A stretch of 52,836 nucleotides of DNA from an uncultured Thermosynechococcus sp. (GCF_938074695.1 NZ_CALJEM010000021.1:1-52836), one strand, 5' to 3'. Shown: positions 1 to 8,601, numbered from the stretch's first letter. A program made the numbers and translations. The notes: generated by a model from the letters alone, not told the origin.

Positions 1-1
1 A

Positions 2-1570
2 GCGGCTGTTGACCCCTGCTATCGTGACCTGCTAGCGCACTATCAAATCAAGGCCAATTTAGTCGTCCCCATTGTGGTGGAAGCGCGGCTTTGGGGATTG
101 CTGCTCTGTCACCAATGTGATCATCCCCGCGACTGGCAAGATAGCGAAATTGAATTGATTAAGCAAATTTCAACCCAGTTGGCGATCGCCATTTTGCAAG
201 CAGAACTGTATCAAAAAGCGCAAGCGGAAATTCAAGAGCGCAAAGCAATGGAAGCTCAACTCCTCTACCAAGCCCGCCATGACCACCTGACGCATTTACC
301 CAACCGTTGGCTTTTTGAGGAATACTTGCGCACAACCCTCCGCCATGCCGCAGCACATCCCGACTATTGCTACGCTGTTCTCTGTTTAGACTTGGATCGC
401 TTCAAGACCCTCAACGACTGTCTAGGATACTCGATTGGCGATTTGTTCCTGCAAGCATTTGCCAAGCGGCTCAGCGGTTGCGTCAGTCCTCAAGATGTGG
501 TGGCCCGTTTAGGGGGGGATGAATTTGCCGTATTGCTCAACGACATTCAGGGCGTAGAACAGGCTCAAGTCATTGCCCAAAGCCTGCGGGAGCGCCTCAG
601 TCACCCCTTTGAAATTGATCACTACACCCTCTACAGCACCGTGAGTATTGGCCTGGTGATGGGAGATGCCCATTACACCAGCAGTGAAGAACTCCTACGC
701 GATGCCAACATGGCTATGTACCATGCCAAAACAAAGGGACACAATCGCATCGGTACGTTTAACCCAGCCCTGCTACAACAGGTGCGCGATCGCCTGTATT
801 TAGAAGTGGAACTGCGGCAAGCCCTTGAACGGGGTGACTTTTTCTTGCACTACCAGCCAATTGTCAATCTCCGCAGTCAATCGCTGCGGGGGTTTGAGGC
901 CCTACTCCGCTGGCAAAAGGGGGATACCCTCATTTCCCCTACAGTCTTTATTCCTCTTGCCGAAGAAACGGGACTAATTTTTGAACTCTCCCGCTGGGTT
1001 TTGCACAATGCCTGTGAGCAGTTGCAGCAGTGGCAGCAAAAGTACCCCAAACTCCAGTCCATGGGCTTTACAATGAGTGTTAATCTTTCTGCCAATCAAT
1101 TTTCTTTGCCCACCCTTGTGGCTGAAATTCAACAAACTCTTGAGCATCGTCACTTGAGGGGGCAGTTTCTCAAGATCGAAATCACTGAAAGTGTGCTGAT
1201 GCAGCACCTAGACTCTGCTTGCGAAATCCTTGCTGAGCTGAAGGAGATGGGCGTGCGCATTAACATTGATGACTTTGGCACCGGGTATTCCTCCCTGAGC
1301 TATTTGCGCAATCTCCCTCTGGATGGCATTAAAATTGATCGCTCCTTCATTTCCCAAATGGATCGCAGCCAAGAAGACCTAGAGCTGGTACACACAATTT
1401 TGGTTCTGGCGCGCAACCTGCACCTTGATTGCATTGCTGAGGGCATTGAAAACAAGACTCAACTGCAACTGTTGCGATCGCTCCGTTGTCCCTATGGCCA
1501 AGGCTATCTTTTTGCCCCGCCGCTGACCCCCGACAAGGCCGAGCTTTACCTCCAAGAGCACATCCTCTAA
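2..1570 (+). CDS. GAF-GGDEF-EAL signalling protein, 5' end cut off by the window
   Basis: Likely makes and/or breaks cyclic di-GMP in response to a sensory input domain. The reading frame is open from base 2, so the true start lies upstream; the GTG at 74 is internal. The first 70 or so residues look like the end of a GAF domain (LVVPIVVEARLWGLLLCHQC, then a linker helix). Next comes a GGDEF domain with an intact RLGGDEF motif, then an EAL domain with EALLRW, ITES, DDFGTGYSSL, KIDRSFI, AEGIE and QGYLF. The key catalytic motifs of both domains are present, so both activities are possible; hybrid proteins often use only one. The GAF resembles those of phytochrome-like or cyanobacteriochrome proteins, but no chromophore Cys is visible in the part shown. 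No gene follows closely; 323 bp separate it from cmpA. Confidence 0.93.
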   Translation, partial: AAVDPCYRDLLAHYQIKANLVVPIVVEARLWGLLLCHQCDHPRDWQDSEIELIKQISTQLAIAILQAELYQKAQAEIQERKAMEAQLLYQARHDHLTHLPNRWLFEEYLRTTLRHAAAHPDYCYAVLCLDLDRFKTLNDCLGYSIGDLFLQAFAKRLSGCVSPQDVVARLGGDEFAVLLNDIQGVEQAQVIAQSLRERLSHPFEIDHYTLYSTVSIGLVMGDAHYTSSEELLRDANMAMYHAKTKGHNRIGTFNPALLQQVRDRLYLEVELRQALERGDFFLHYQPIVNLRSQSLRGFEALLRWQKGDTLISPTVFIPLAEETGLIFELSRWVLHNACEQLQQWQQKYPKLQSMGFTMSVNLSANQFSLPTLVAEIQQTLEHRHLRGQFLKIEITESVLMQHLDSACEILAELKEMGVRINIDDFGTGYSSLSYLRNLPLDGIKIDRSFISQMDRSQEDLELVHTILVLARNLHLDCIAEGIENKTQLQLLRSLRCPYGQGYLFAPPLTPDKAELYLQEHIL

Positions 1571-1893
1571 AGTACTTCAAATCAAGTTCAAGTTTAAGAA
1601 AACAAATCAAATTGTCATTCTTCTCATGCTCTGCAATCAAGTGATCAATCAAGGGGGGAAATTGTACTAATAGAGGGGTCTAATAGTATTAGTCTAGATT
1701 ATAGATTCCATAATAAAATTAACTCCAGTTTATAGTATAGGCCTATATCTTTTTGGCGAGCTGGAGTGATAGGTTATTTTCAATCCAAATTTCGGTCTTT
1801 CGCCACCGCTAATTGGAAAACCCATCCCGGCCTATGAGTCTGGGAATCTGATTTTTTTGTCAACTATTTACTGTTCTCGGTATAGGTCACGCT
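1571..1893 (+). promoter_or_regulatory. cmp operon upstream region with two perfect palindromes
   Basis: This 323-bp gap has no convincing gene. It is AT-rich between about 1660 and 1760 and holds a 13-bp dyad CTAATAGTATTAG at 1680-1692 and a 12-bp palindrome TATAGGCCTATA at 1736-1747. cmp operons are activated by the LysR-type regulator CmpR, whose sites are TTA/TAA-type dyads, so 1680-1692 is a candidate site by inference. No cmpR gene is seen nearby. The leader just before the cmpA ATG has only a weak ribosome site. Confidence 0.45.
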
Positions 1894-3233
1894 ATGTCTC
1901 AATTATCGCGTCGTCATTTTTTAATGACTGCCACTGCTACCGCCATGGGGGCGATCGCCCTCAAGGGATGTGCTCCCGCAGAAACTCCCCAAGGACAACA
2001 GCAGGGAGGGGGGACTACCACTACGAGTGCAGTGGAAACGGACACGATTAAATTAGGTTTTATGCCCATTGTGGAATCAGCCCCCTGATTATTGCCAAAG
2101 AAAAAGGCTTCTTTGCCAAGCATGGTCTCACCAATGCTGAAGTCTCCAAGCAGGCCAACTGGGCCAGTGGTCGGGACAATGTGGTGATTGGCTCCGCTGC
2201 CGGCGGGATTGATGGTGGTCAGTGGCAGATGCCCATGCCCTACTTGATCAGTGAAGGCATTATCACCCTCAACAATCAAAAAGTGCCAATGTACGTTTTG
2301 GCACAGTTAAATACCCAAGGGAATGGAATTGCCATCTCCGGCGCCAACAAGGGCAAGGGCTTACACCTCAAAATCGCTGATCCCGACTACATCAAAGCCT
2401 TTGCTGCCAATAACGGCCGCAAGTTCAAAGCCGCCTATACCTTTCCCCATGCCAACCAAGACCTGTGGATTCGCTACTGGTTTGCGGCCAATGGTATTAA
2501 CCCTGATTCCGACATTGAACTCTTAGCCGTTCCTCCCGCTGAAACGGTTGCCGGTATGCGCAATGGTACGATGGATGCCTTCAGTACCGGTGATCCTTGG
2601 CCCTTTCGTATTGTCAGTGATGATATTGGCTTTATGGCTACCCTAACGGCACAGATGTGGCCCTACCACCCCGAAGAGTATCTAGCCGTGCGGGCTGACT
2701 GGGTCGATAAACACCCCAACGCCACCAAAGCCCTCTTGAAAGCGGTGATGGAAGCTCAGCAGTGGTGCGATGACAAGGCCAACCGCTCTGAACTCATTCA
2801 AATTTGTAGCCGCCGCGAGTATTTCAACGTTCCCGGCAACATCCTCACTCCTCCCTACGAAGGCACCTACACCATGGGGGATGGTCAACCAAATTTCAAC
2901 GACTTTAACATAGGACCCCTGTACTGGCGCGATCCCAATGGCAACAGTATTTCCTACCCCTACAAGAGTCACGACCTCTGGTTCTTGACTGAAAACCTGC
3001 GCTGGGGCTTCAACGCCGATAAACTCAAGGACTTTGACAATATCAAGCAAATGATTGGTCGGGTCAACCGCAGCGATCTCTGGCAAGAGGCCGCCAAAGA
3101 GTTAGGGGTGCCAGCAGCTGAAATTCCCACCACCGACTCACGGGGTGTTGAGACCTTCTTTGATGGCATCAAGTTTGATCCCGATAACCCTCAAGCCTAT
3201 CTGGACAGCCTCAAAATCAAGGTCAAGTCCTAG
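1894..3233 (+). pseudogene. cmpA: cmpA, bicarbonate-binding lipoprotein, with a one-base frameshift
   Basis: Substrate-binding subunit of the BCT1 bicarbonate ABC transporter, outside the plasma membrane. The protein starts with a twin-arginine-like SRRHFLM and a lipobox ending LKGC. Frame 1 runs to a TGA at 2086 just after VESAP. The homologous continuation [10 protein letters not shown] is in another frame from 2085, and the rest runs intact to 3233. One extra C in the CCCCC run at 2081-2085 would restore a full protein of about 446 residues. CmpA rather than NrtA is indicated by [24 protein letters not shown] and GDPWP, and by the absence of nirA or narB. The rest of the operon looks intact, which argues for a sequencing error, a very recent mutation, or slippage at CCC-UGA. 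Two-piece translation seems unlikely because the signal peptide is on the short piece. Confidence 0.9.
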
Positions 3234-3264
3234 TCATTTCGTTGCTACTCAATAGGAGACTTCT

Positions 3265-4101
3265 ATGGCTGTTGCATCTGTTCGCCGTAATGGCAATGCC
3301 AATCCCCTCCTGAAGTTTCTGCGCCAGCAGGGGGCGGATTTTTACCTACCGATTATTGGTGTGATTGGGTTTCTGGTGGTTTGGCAGATTCTCTCTTCGA
3401 TCAAAATTCTCTCCCTCCCCGGTCCGATTCAAGTGTTTGCTGATGAGCGCAGTCGCTATCTGATCTTTCATCCCTTTTACTACAACAGCCCCCTTGATCA
3501 GGGGTTGGCACGACAAACCCTAATTAGCTTGACCCGCGTTGCCCAAGGCTATGGGTTGGCAGCCATTGTCGGAATCACTCTGGGGATTTTGGTAGGTACC
3601 AGTAAGGCTCTGAATAAGTCCCTCGACCCCATCTTTCAATTTCTGCGCATGGTGGCACCCTTAGCGTGGGTACCCATCTCCCTTGCGGCGTTGCGCCAAA
3701 ATGAACCCGCCGCGATCTTTGTAATTTTCATTACCTCCATTTGGCCGATTCTCATCAATACTGCCGTGGGTGTACGGGAAATTCCCCAGGATTACAAAAA
3801 TGTGTCGCGGGTGCTGCGGCTGTCAAAGAAAACGTTCTTTTTGAAAATTCTCTTGCCCTCGGCACTGCCCTACATTTTCACAGGCTTGCGGATTGCCATT
3901 GGCTTGGCATGGCTGGCGATTATTGCTGCTGAAATCGTCATGTCGGGGGTGGCGGGCATTGGCTTCTTCATTTGGGATGCCTACCAGCAAAACTACGTCA
4001 CGGAAATTATTGTGGCGGTGGTCTATATCGGTGCTATTGGCCTGATTTTGGATCGCTTGGTGGGCTTCCTGCAAAGCAAGATTGCACCAGCAAATCGCTA
4101 G
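3265..4101 (+). CDS. cmpB: CmpB, bicarbonate ABC transporter permease
   Basis: Membrane subunit of the BCT1 bicarbonate importer. The 278 residues contain several hydrophobic segments (first near residues 28-50) and the usual binding-protein-dependent permease EAA-like loop around ALRQNEPAAIFVIF to VLRLSKKTFFLKI, which contacts the ATPases. The ATG at 3265 follows AGGAGA at a good distance. It lies 31 bp after cmpA and 9 bp before cmpC, as part of a four-gene operon. The family also covers nitrate (NrtB) and taurine/sulfonate permeases; the bicarbonate assignment rests on the CmpA-type binding protein next door. Confidence 0.93.
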   Translation: MAVASVRRNGNANPLLKFLRQQGADFYLPIIGVIGFLVVWQILSSIKILSLPGPIQVFADERSRYLIFHPFYYNSPLDQGLARQTLISLTRVAQGYGLAAIVGITLGILVGTSKALNKSLDPIFQFLRMVAPLAWVPISLAALRQNEPAAIFVIFITSIWPILINTAVGVREIPQDYKNVSRVLRLSKKTFFLKILLPSALPYIFTGLRIAIGLAWLAIIAAEIVMSGVAGIGFFIWDAYQQNYVTEIIVAVVYIGAIGLILDRLVGFLQSKIAPANR

Positions 4102-4110
4102 GAGGAAATC

Positions 4111-6087
4111 ATGGGCGCTTTTGTGGCTTTGGATCAAGTGGAGAAGGTCTTTGACCTGACGAATGGGGGGCAGTATCTCGCCCTCAAAGGAATTGACCTG
4201 ACAATTCAAAAGGGGGAGTTTATCTCGCTGATTGGTCACTCCGGCTGTGGCAAGTCCACGTTACTAAATATGATTGCCGGCTTAGACCTGCCCACCTCAG
4301 GGGTGGTGACGTTGGAGGGACAGCGGGTGCGCCAACCGGGGCCCGATCGCATGGTGGTCTTTCAAAACTACTCGCTGCTGCCGTGGCTTTCGGTACGCGA
4401 GAACATTGCCCTAGCGGTGGATGAAGTGCTCGATCACCTGACTCCGGCTGAACGGCGGCAAATTGTCGAGTCTCATATTGACCTCGTGGGGTTGCGCCCC
4501 CATGCCCACAAGCCACCCACAATGCTCTCTGGCGGCCAAAAACAACGGGTGGCGATCGCCCGTGCCCTTGCAATTCAGCCGAAGCTGCTGCTGCTAGATG
4601 AACCCTTTGGTGCCCTAGATGCCCTAACACGGGGCAATTTGCAGGAACAATTGATGAAGATCTGCGAAGCCCAGCAGGTGACGACGGTGATGGTCACCCA
4701 TGATGTGGATGAGGCGGTGCTGCTCTCGGATCGGATTGTGATGCTCACCAATGGCCCCGGCTCCAAAATTGGCGGCATTCTTGAGGTAGATATTCCCCGT
4801 CCCCGGCAGCGGATGGCCGTTGTCGAACACCCCAGTTACTACAGTCTGCGCAGTGAGATCATCTATTTCCTCAACCAGCAAAAACGGGTGAAACAGTTGC
4901 AGGCACGTCGCAAACCGGCCATTGCCCGCCACGGTCTCGAAAAAACGAATCTGGAAATTGGCTTTGTGCCCTTGACCGCCTGCGCTCCCATTGCCGTTGC
5001 CTACGAAAAGGGGTTCTTTACCCACCATGGTCTAGAGGAAGTGTCCCTTGTGCGCGAGAGCAGTTGGCGGGGCATTGTGGATGGGATTGCCGCAGGCTAT
5101 CTCGATGCCGCTCAGATGCCGGCAGGGATGCCCGTGTGGTTTACCTGTGGTGGTCATGAAGACCAGCCGCTTCCTGTGGTCAGTGCTCTGACCCTAAGCC
5201 GTAATGGCAATGGCATCACGCTGAAAAAGGAATTTGCTGAGCAGGGGATTCGTACCCTTGGTGACTTTCACCGCTACTTGCTGCAAACGCGCGATCGCCC
5301 CCACCGTTTTGGGATAGTGCATCCCTCGTCCATGCATAATCTCCTATTGCGCTACTGGCTGGCGGCAGCGGGCATTCACCCCGATCACGATGTCTATCTA
5401 CAAACGATTCCACCGGCACAAATGGTTGCGGCTCTGCGCTCTGGCAGTATTGATGGCTACTGCGTAGGTGATCCTTGGAATCTGCGGGCGGCCAAAGAGG
5501 GGGTGGGCTTTACTATTGCCAGCGACATTGACATTTGGGCAGGGCATCCGGGGAAAGTGCTGGGTGTGCGCGAAGATTGGGCGACGGCCTATCCCAATAC
5601 CCACATTGCCCTAGTCAAAGCCCTACTGGATGCCTGTCGTTACTGTGCCGACCCCGCTCACAGCGAGGAAATTAAGCAAATCCTCAGCCGCAAGGCCTAC
5701 GTGGCCACCACCCCTGAGTACATAGAACTGGGGGTAGATCAAAATGGCGGGCCAGTACATCATCTGTTCTTTGGCGACGGCGTGAATCGTCCCAGCCGCA
5801 CTGAGCACCTGTGGATGATGACCCAGCTTGCCCGTTGGGGCACTCTCCCCTTCCCTCGCAACTGGGTGGAAATTCTCGAACGGGTGTGTCGAGTGAGTGT
5901 CTTTAGTACAGCGGCCCGGGAGTTGGGACTCTTGGATATTAAGTATCGCACTGGACCAATCCAACTCTTTGACGGCACCACGTTTAATGCCGATGACCCC
6001 ATTAGCTACCTCAATAGCCTAGAAATCAAACACGAGGTCTATATGGCAGAAATTCCTTTGAATTTGCCCTTGCCCCGTGCTGCTTAA
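4111..6087 (+). CDS. cmpC: CmpC, ATPase fused to a CmpA-like binding domain
   Basis: One of two ATPases of the BCT1 bicarbonate transporter. Residues 1 to about 260 form an ABC ATPase: Walker A GHSGCGKST (42-50), signature LSGGQKQRVAIARA, Walker B LLLLDEPFGALDA. From about residue 280 to the end is a second domain homologous to the solute-binding proteins CmpA/NrtA (NLEIGFVPLTACAPIAVAYE onward). This layout, about 660 residues, is diagnostic of CmpC/NrtC. In this family the extra domain is thought to sense the substrate inside the cell and regulate transport. The start follows a strong AGGAGGAAATC site. The domain is intact even though the free-standing cmpA is frameshifted. Confidence 0.95.
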   Translation: MGAFVALDQVEKVFDLTNGGQYLALKGIDLTIQKGEFISLIGHSGCGKSTLLNMIAGLDLPTSGVVTLEGQRVRQPGPDRMVVFQNYSLLPWLSVRENIALAVDEVLDHLTPAERRQIVESHIDLVGLRPHAHKPPTMLSGGQKQRVAIARALAIQPKLLLLDEPFGALDALTRGNLQEQLMKICEAQQVTTVMVTHDVDEAVLLSDRIVMLTNGPGSKIGGILEVDIPRPRQRMAVVEHPSYYSLRSEIIYFLNQQKRVKQLQARRKPAIARHGLEKTNLEIGFVPLTACAPIAVAYEKGFFTHHGLEEVSLVRESSWRGIVDGIAAGYLDAAQMPAGMPVWFTCGGHEDQPLPVVSALTLSRNGNGITLKKEFAEQGIRTLGDFHRYLLQTRDRPHRFGIVHPSSMHNLLLRYWLAAAGIHPDHDVYLQTIPPAQMVAALRSGSIDGYCVGDPWNLRAAKEGVGFTIASDIDIWAGHPGKVLGVREDWATAYPNTHIALVKALLDACRYCADPAHSEEIKQILSRKAYVATTPEYIELGVDQNGGPVHHLFFGDGVNRPSRTEHLWMMTQLARWGTLPFPRNWVEILERVCRVSVFSTAARELGLLDIKYRTGPIQLFDGTTFNADDPISYLNSLEIKHEVYMAEIPLNLPLPRAA

Positions 6088-6116
6088 GCCCAGATGTCAG
6101 ACGATTGGAGTTACCC

Positions 6117-6962
6117 ATGATTAGCCAAGGAAACCAAGCCATGACTACCCCTGCTGCTGTAGTTTCCGCTGAATCCTTTTTGCGCCTAGAGCAGGTGAGC
6201 AAAGTCTATCCCACCAAGAAAGGCCCCTTTACCGTGCTGACGGATATTACCCTCGATATTCAAGCGGGAGAGTTTATCTGTGTCATTGGTCACTCTGGCT
6301 GCGGCAAAACCACCTTACTCAATATGGTCTCAGGCTTTGTGCGTCCCACCACGGGAGAAGTGCGCCTCAAGGGTCAGCCTATCAAGGAGCCGGGACCCGA
6401 TCGCATGGTGGTGTTTCAGAACTATGCCCTCTTGCCGTGGTTAACTGCTGCTGAGAATGTTTATCTTGCCGTGGATGCCGTCTGGCCAAAGAAATCCCGC
6501 CCGCAAAAGATGGCGATTGTCCGCGAACATTTGGCAATGGTGGGTCTAGCGGAGGCCGCAAATAGATATCCGGCACAGTTGTCAGGAGGGATGAAACAAC
6601 GGGTGGCGATCGCTCGTGCCCTTGCGATTCGGCCAGAAATCCTGATTCTCGATGAACCCTTTGGCGCCCTCGATGCCATCACCAAGGAGGAACTGCAAGA
6701 GGAACTGCTCAGCATTTGGCAGAAACATCGCTGCACCGTGCTAATGATTACCCACGACATTGACGAGGCACTCTTTTTAGCTGATCGCCTAGTGATGATG
6801 ACCAATGGGCCTGCTGCCAAAATTGGTGAAATCATGACAATTCCTTTCCCACGTCCGCGTGATCGCGAGCGTATCCTTGAAGATCCCACCTACTACCAAC
6901 TGCGCAACGATGCCCTTGACTTTCTCTATCGTCGTTATCATCTTGACGAAGAAGCAGAGTAG
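6117..6962 (+). CDS. cmpD: CmpD, bicarbonate ABC transporter ATPase
   Basis: Second ATPase of BCT1, without the extra binding domain. Walker A GHSGCGKTT lies near residues 58-66; the signature LSGGMKQRVAIARA and Walker B ILILDEPFGALDA follow. The ATG at 6117 is chosen because GGAG sits 6 bases upstream. An in-frame TTG at 6105 would start inside that site, and the ATG at 6141 has no ribosome site. It lies 29 bp after cmpC and ends the operon. NrtD is the close paralogue. Confidence 0.94.
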   Translation: MISQGNQAMTTPAAVVSAESFLRLEQVSKVYPTKKGPFTVLTDITLDIQAGEFICVIGHSGCGKTTLLNMVSGFVRPTTGEVRLKGQPIKEPGPDRMVVFQNYALLPWLTAAENVYLAVDAVWPKKSRPQKMAIVREHLAMVGLAEAANRYPAQLSGGMKQRVAIARALAIRPEILILDEPFGALDAITKEELQEELLSIWQKHRCTVLMITHDIDEALFLADRLVMMTNGPAAKIGEIMTIPFPRPRDRERILEDPTYYQLRNDALDFLYRRYHLDEEAE

Positions 6963-6973
6963 CTGGTTAATGC

Positions 6974-7000
6974 TCTTTTCTGCCTTCATTGCAGAAGGGG
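6974..7000 (+). terminator. hairpin after cmpD, possible terminator
   Basis: TTCTGC and GCAGAA (6978-6983 and 6991-6996) form a perfect 6-bp stem around a 7-base loop, extended outward by wobble pairs. It begins 11 bases after the cmpD stop. No T run follows on this strand, so it may stabilise the mRNA end rather than terminate transcription. Confidence 0.4.
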
Positions 7001-7048
7001 AAAAACCAAAGTCCACAGGGTGTGCCCATCGGATTTAGGAGAGTGGCA

Positions 7049-7174
7049 GTGCTCTTGGATGTTTCAGATGGTCCGCTTATTTAGCCAAAACTGCATTATA
7101 CTAATCGCACCCGCGCCCTCTTCAAAGAACTGAAACGCAATCTCGATCCTACTCGTAACCCAGAGGAAGCCTAG
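7049..7174 (+). pseudogene. small ORF interrupted by an in-frame amber codon
   Basis: A good ribosome site (AGGAGA at 7037-7042) is followed 6 bases later by GTG at 7049, reading VLLDVSDGPLI and then TAG at 7082-7084. The same frame continues with PKLHYTNRTRALFKELKRNL and DPTRNPEEA to a TAG at 7172-7174. The downstream 29 residues have a protein-like composition (basic helix, charged end). The stop is a single-base change from CAG or TGG. I do not recognise the family. It ends 15 bp before the next gene. It could be a recently inactivated small gene, a sequencing error, or a chance open frame. Confidence 0.4.
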
Positions 7175-7189
7175 CCCATGGTTTAGGGA

Positions 7190-7906
7190 ATGAGTTCTCA
7201 AGTGTGCATTTTGGAAGTTGAGTCCCTCAGTGTCCACTACGGGGGTATTTGCGCTCTGCGAGACGTGAGTTTGTCCATTGAAGCCGGAGAGTGCATTACC
7301 CTTGTGGGTGCCAATGGTGCCGGCAAAACCACCCTCCTGCGTGCCATCTCTAAACTCGTTCCCAGTGACGGTATCATTCGCTTTGCCGGTCAATCCATCG
7401 CACGGCGATCGCCCCACGAATTAGTAAGGTTAGGCATTGCCCATTGTCCAGAGGGGCGTCAGGTTCTTGCACGCCAAACCGTTCGCGACAATCTCCTTCT
7501 TGGTGCCTACTGCCGTCGAGATAAAGCACAGATTAAACAAGACCTCGAAGAGCAACTCAAGCGTTTTCCCAGACTGCGGGAACGACAACACCAACTGGCA
7601 GGAACCCTCAGTGGTGGTGAGCAACAAATGCTGGCGATCGCCCGTGCTCTGATGAGCCGTCCTCGCTTACTGCTCCTTGATGAACCCAGTTTAGGCTTAG
7701 CGCCCAATCTAGTACGAGAAATTTTTGCTATTTTGGCGCAACTGCGGGAACAGGGGATGACAATGCTACTGGTGGAGCAAAATGCTCACCTTGCCCTACA
7801 ATTGGGCGATCGCGGTTATGTCCTTGAAGCGGGTCAAATGACCCTGAGCGGTAGTGCTGTGGATCTCCTAAATGATCCACGGGTTCAGCAAGCCTACCTT
7901 GGTTAA
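7190..7906 (+). CDS. LivF-type branched-chain amino-acid ABC transporter ATPase
   Basis: ATPase of the high-affinity amino-acid uptake family (LivF/NatE/UrtE group). It is 238 residues, with Walker A GANGAGKTT (40-48), signature LSGGEQQMLAIARA, Walker B LLLLDEPSLGLAP and a typical H-loop region (LLVEQNAHLAL). No permease, binding protein or LivG partner is in the window, so its subunits must be encoded elsewhere. In cyanobacteria the neutral amino-acid transporter genes (nat) are scattered, which fits. UrtE (urea) is less likely because the urt genes normally cluster. No strong ribosome site is visible before the ATG. The stop is 18 bp before a tRNA. Confidence 0.85.
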   Translation: MSSQVCILEVESLSVHYGGICALRDVSLSIEAGECITLVGANGAGKTTLLRAISKLVPSDGIIRFAGQSIARRSPHELVRLGIAHCPEGRQVLARQTVRDNLLLGAYCRRDKAQIKQDLEEQLKRFPRLRERQHQLAGTLSGGEQQMLAIARALMSRPRLLLLDEPSLGLAPNLVREIFAILAQLREQGMTMLLVEQNAHLALQLGDRGYVLEAGQMTLSGSAVDLLNDPRVQQAYLG

Positions 7907-7924
7907 TGCTATGATGAGAGCACT

Positions 7925-7997
7925 GGACGTGTAGCTCAGTGGATAGAGCATCAGATTCCGGTTCTGAGGGTCGGGGGTTCAAATCCCTCCACGTCCG
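7925..7997 (+). tRNA. tRNA-Arg (anticodon CCG)
   Basis: A 73-base cloverleaf can be drawn by hand. The acceptor GGACGTG pairs with CACGTCC (discriminator G), the D arm is GCTC/GAGC, the anticodon stem TCAGA/TCTGA holds loop TTCCGGT with anticodon CCG, and a T arm has the TTCAAAT loop. It reads CGG arginine codons. The CCA is not encoded. A coiled-coil gene begins 16 bases downstream. Confidence 0.95.
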
Positions 7998-8013
7998 TTC
8001 CTCAAGCCTCAGA

Positions 8014-8601
8014 ATGATCAGAATGATGACTGAATCCGTTAGCCGTTCCGAGTTGAGCCAAGTCTTGGATGCGATCCAAGGAATGCAAAGCCATTTGCAG
8101 ACAATGCAAGCTGCCATCCAAGGCATGGAGAAAAAGCTCGATATTCACATCGCCACTAGTAACGAGAAATTCCAAAGGCTTGAAGACAAGATTGATAGCA
8201 CAGAGGCCAAACTGGAGCAGCGCATCAATGCCGTCGAAGCCAAACTTGAACAACAGATTAGCGCTGTAGAGACCAAACTGGAGCAGCGCGTCAATGCTGT
8301 CGAAGCCAAGCTGGAACAGCAGATTAATGCCGTAGAGGCAAAGCTAGAGCAGCGCATCAATGCCGTCGAAGCCAAGCTAGAACAGCAGATTAATGCTGTA
8401 GAGACCAACCTTGATCAACGGCTCAATTCCGCAGAGGCACAGTTAGGGCAGCGGATTGATACTGTAGAGTCCACTTTACAGGATATTTCTAAGCGACAGG
8501 CAGGCACAGATGCACGGCTGTGGGGATTCCTGGTGACGCTGTTGGTGGCTACCGTTGGATTACTGACTAAACTGCTCTTCTTTGATTTACCGCGTCCCTA
8601 G
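8014..8601 (+). CDS. hendecad-repeat coiled-coil protein with a C-terminal membrane anchor
   Basis: No family assigned. From the ATG at 8014 the protein has 195 residues. Residues 1-55 are helical and polar. Nine consecutive 11-residue repeats follow (RINAVEAKLEQ and QINAVEAKLEQ alternating), then a hydrophobic segment, LWGFLVTLLVATVGLLTKLL, and a short tail. The 11-residue period predicts a long, slightly right-handed coiled coil. The repeat is near-identical at DNA level, so the array can expand or contract. Other ATGs at 8023 and 8026 are possible starts. An upstream extension would run into tRNA-Arg and is rejected. It probably forms an oligomeric rod fixed to a membrane; substrate and partners are unknown. 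Confidence 0.8.
   Translation: MIRMMTESVSRSELSQVLDAIQGMQSHLQTMQAAIQGMEKKLDIHIATSNEKFQRLEDKIDSTEAKLEQRINAVEAKLEQQISAVETKLEQRVNAVEAKLEQQINAVEAKLEQRINAVEAKLEQQINAVETNLDQRLNSAEAQLGQRIDTVESTLQDISKRQAGTDARLWGFLVTLLVATVGLLTKLLFFDLPRP
8188..8484 (+). repeat. nine tandem 33-bp coding repeats
   Basis: Each unit encodes one 11-residue coiled-coil repeat. The central units are nearly identical and alternate between an arginine-led and a glutamine-led version, giving a 66-bp higher-order period. The outer units are more diverged, which fits array growth from the centre. Confidence 0.9.

Noticed and set aside
182-189. Many GCGATCGC palindromes across the window
   Set aside because: These are HIP1 sites, a known feature of many cyanobacterial genomes, and not specific to one locus.
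1894-6962. Reading the operon as nitrate transport nrtABCD
   Set aside because: The binding protein has CmpA-type motifs ([21 protein letters not shown]) and no nirA or narB flanks it.
7939-8013. Open extension of the coiled-coil gene into tRNA-Arg
   Set aside because: The added codons read the tRNA itself; ATG 8014 gives a normal start after the tRNA.
8145-8408. Antisense open frame rich in Ser/Thr/Cys repeats
   Set aside because: It is the mirror of the coding repeats on the other strand; no ribosome site and no family.
8188-8484. Regular 33-bp repeats resembling a CRISPR array
   Set aside because: The units are contiguous without spacers and encode a continuous coiled coil.
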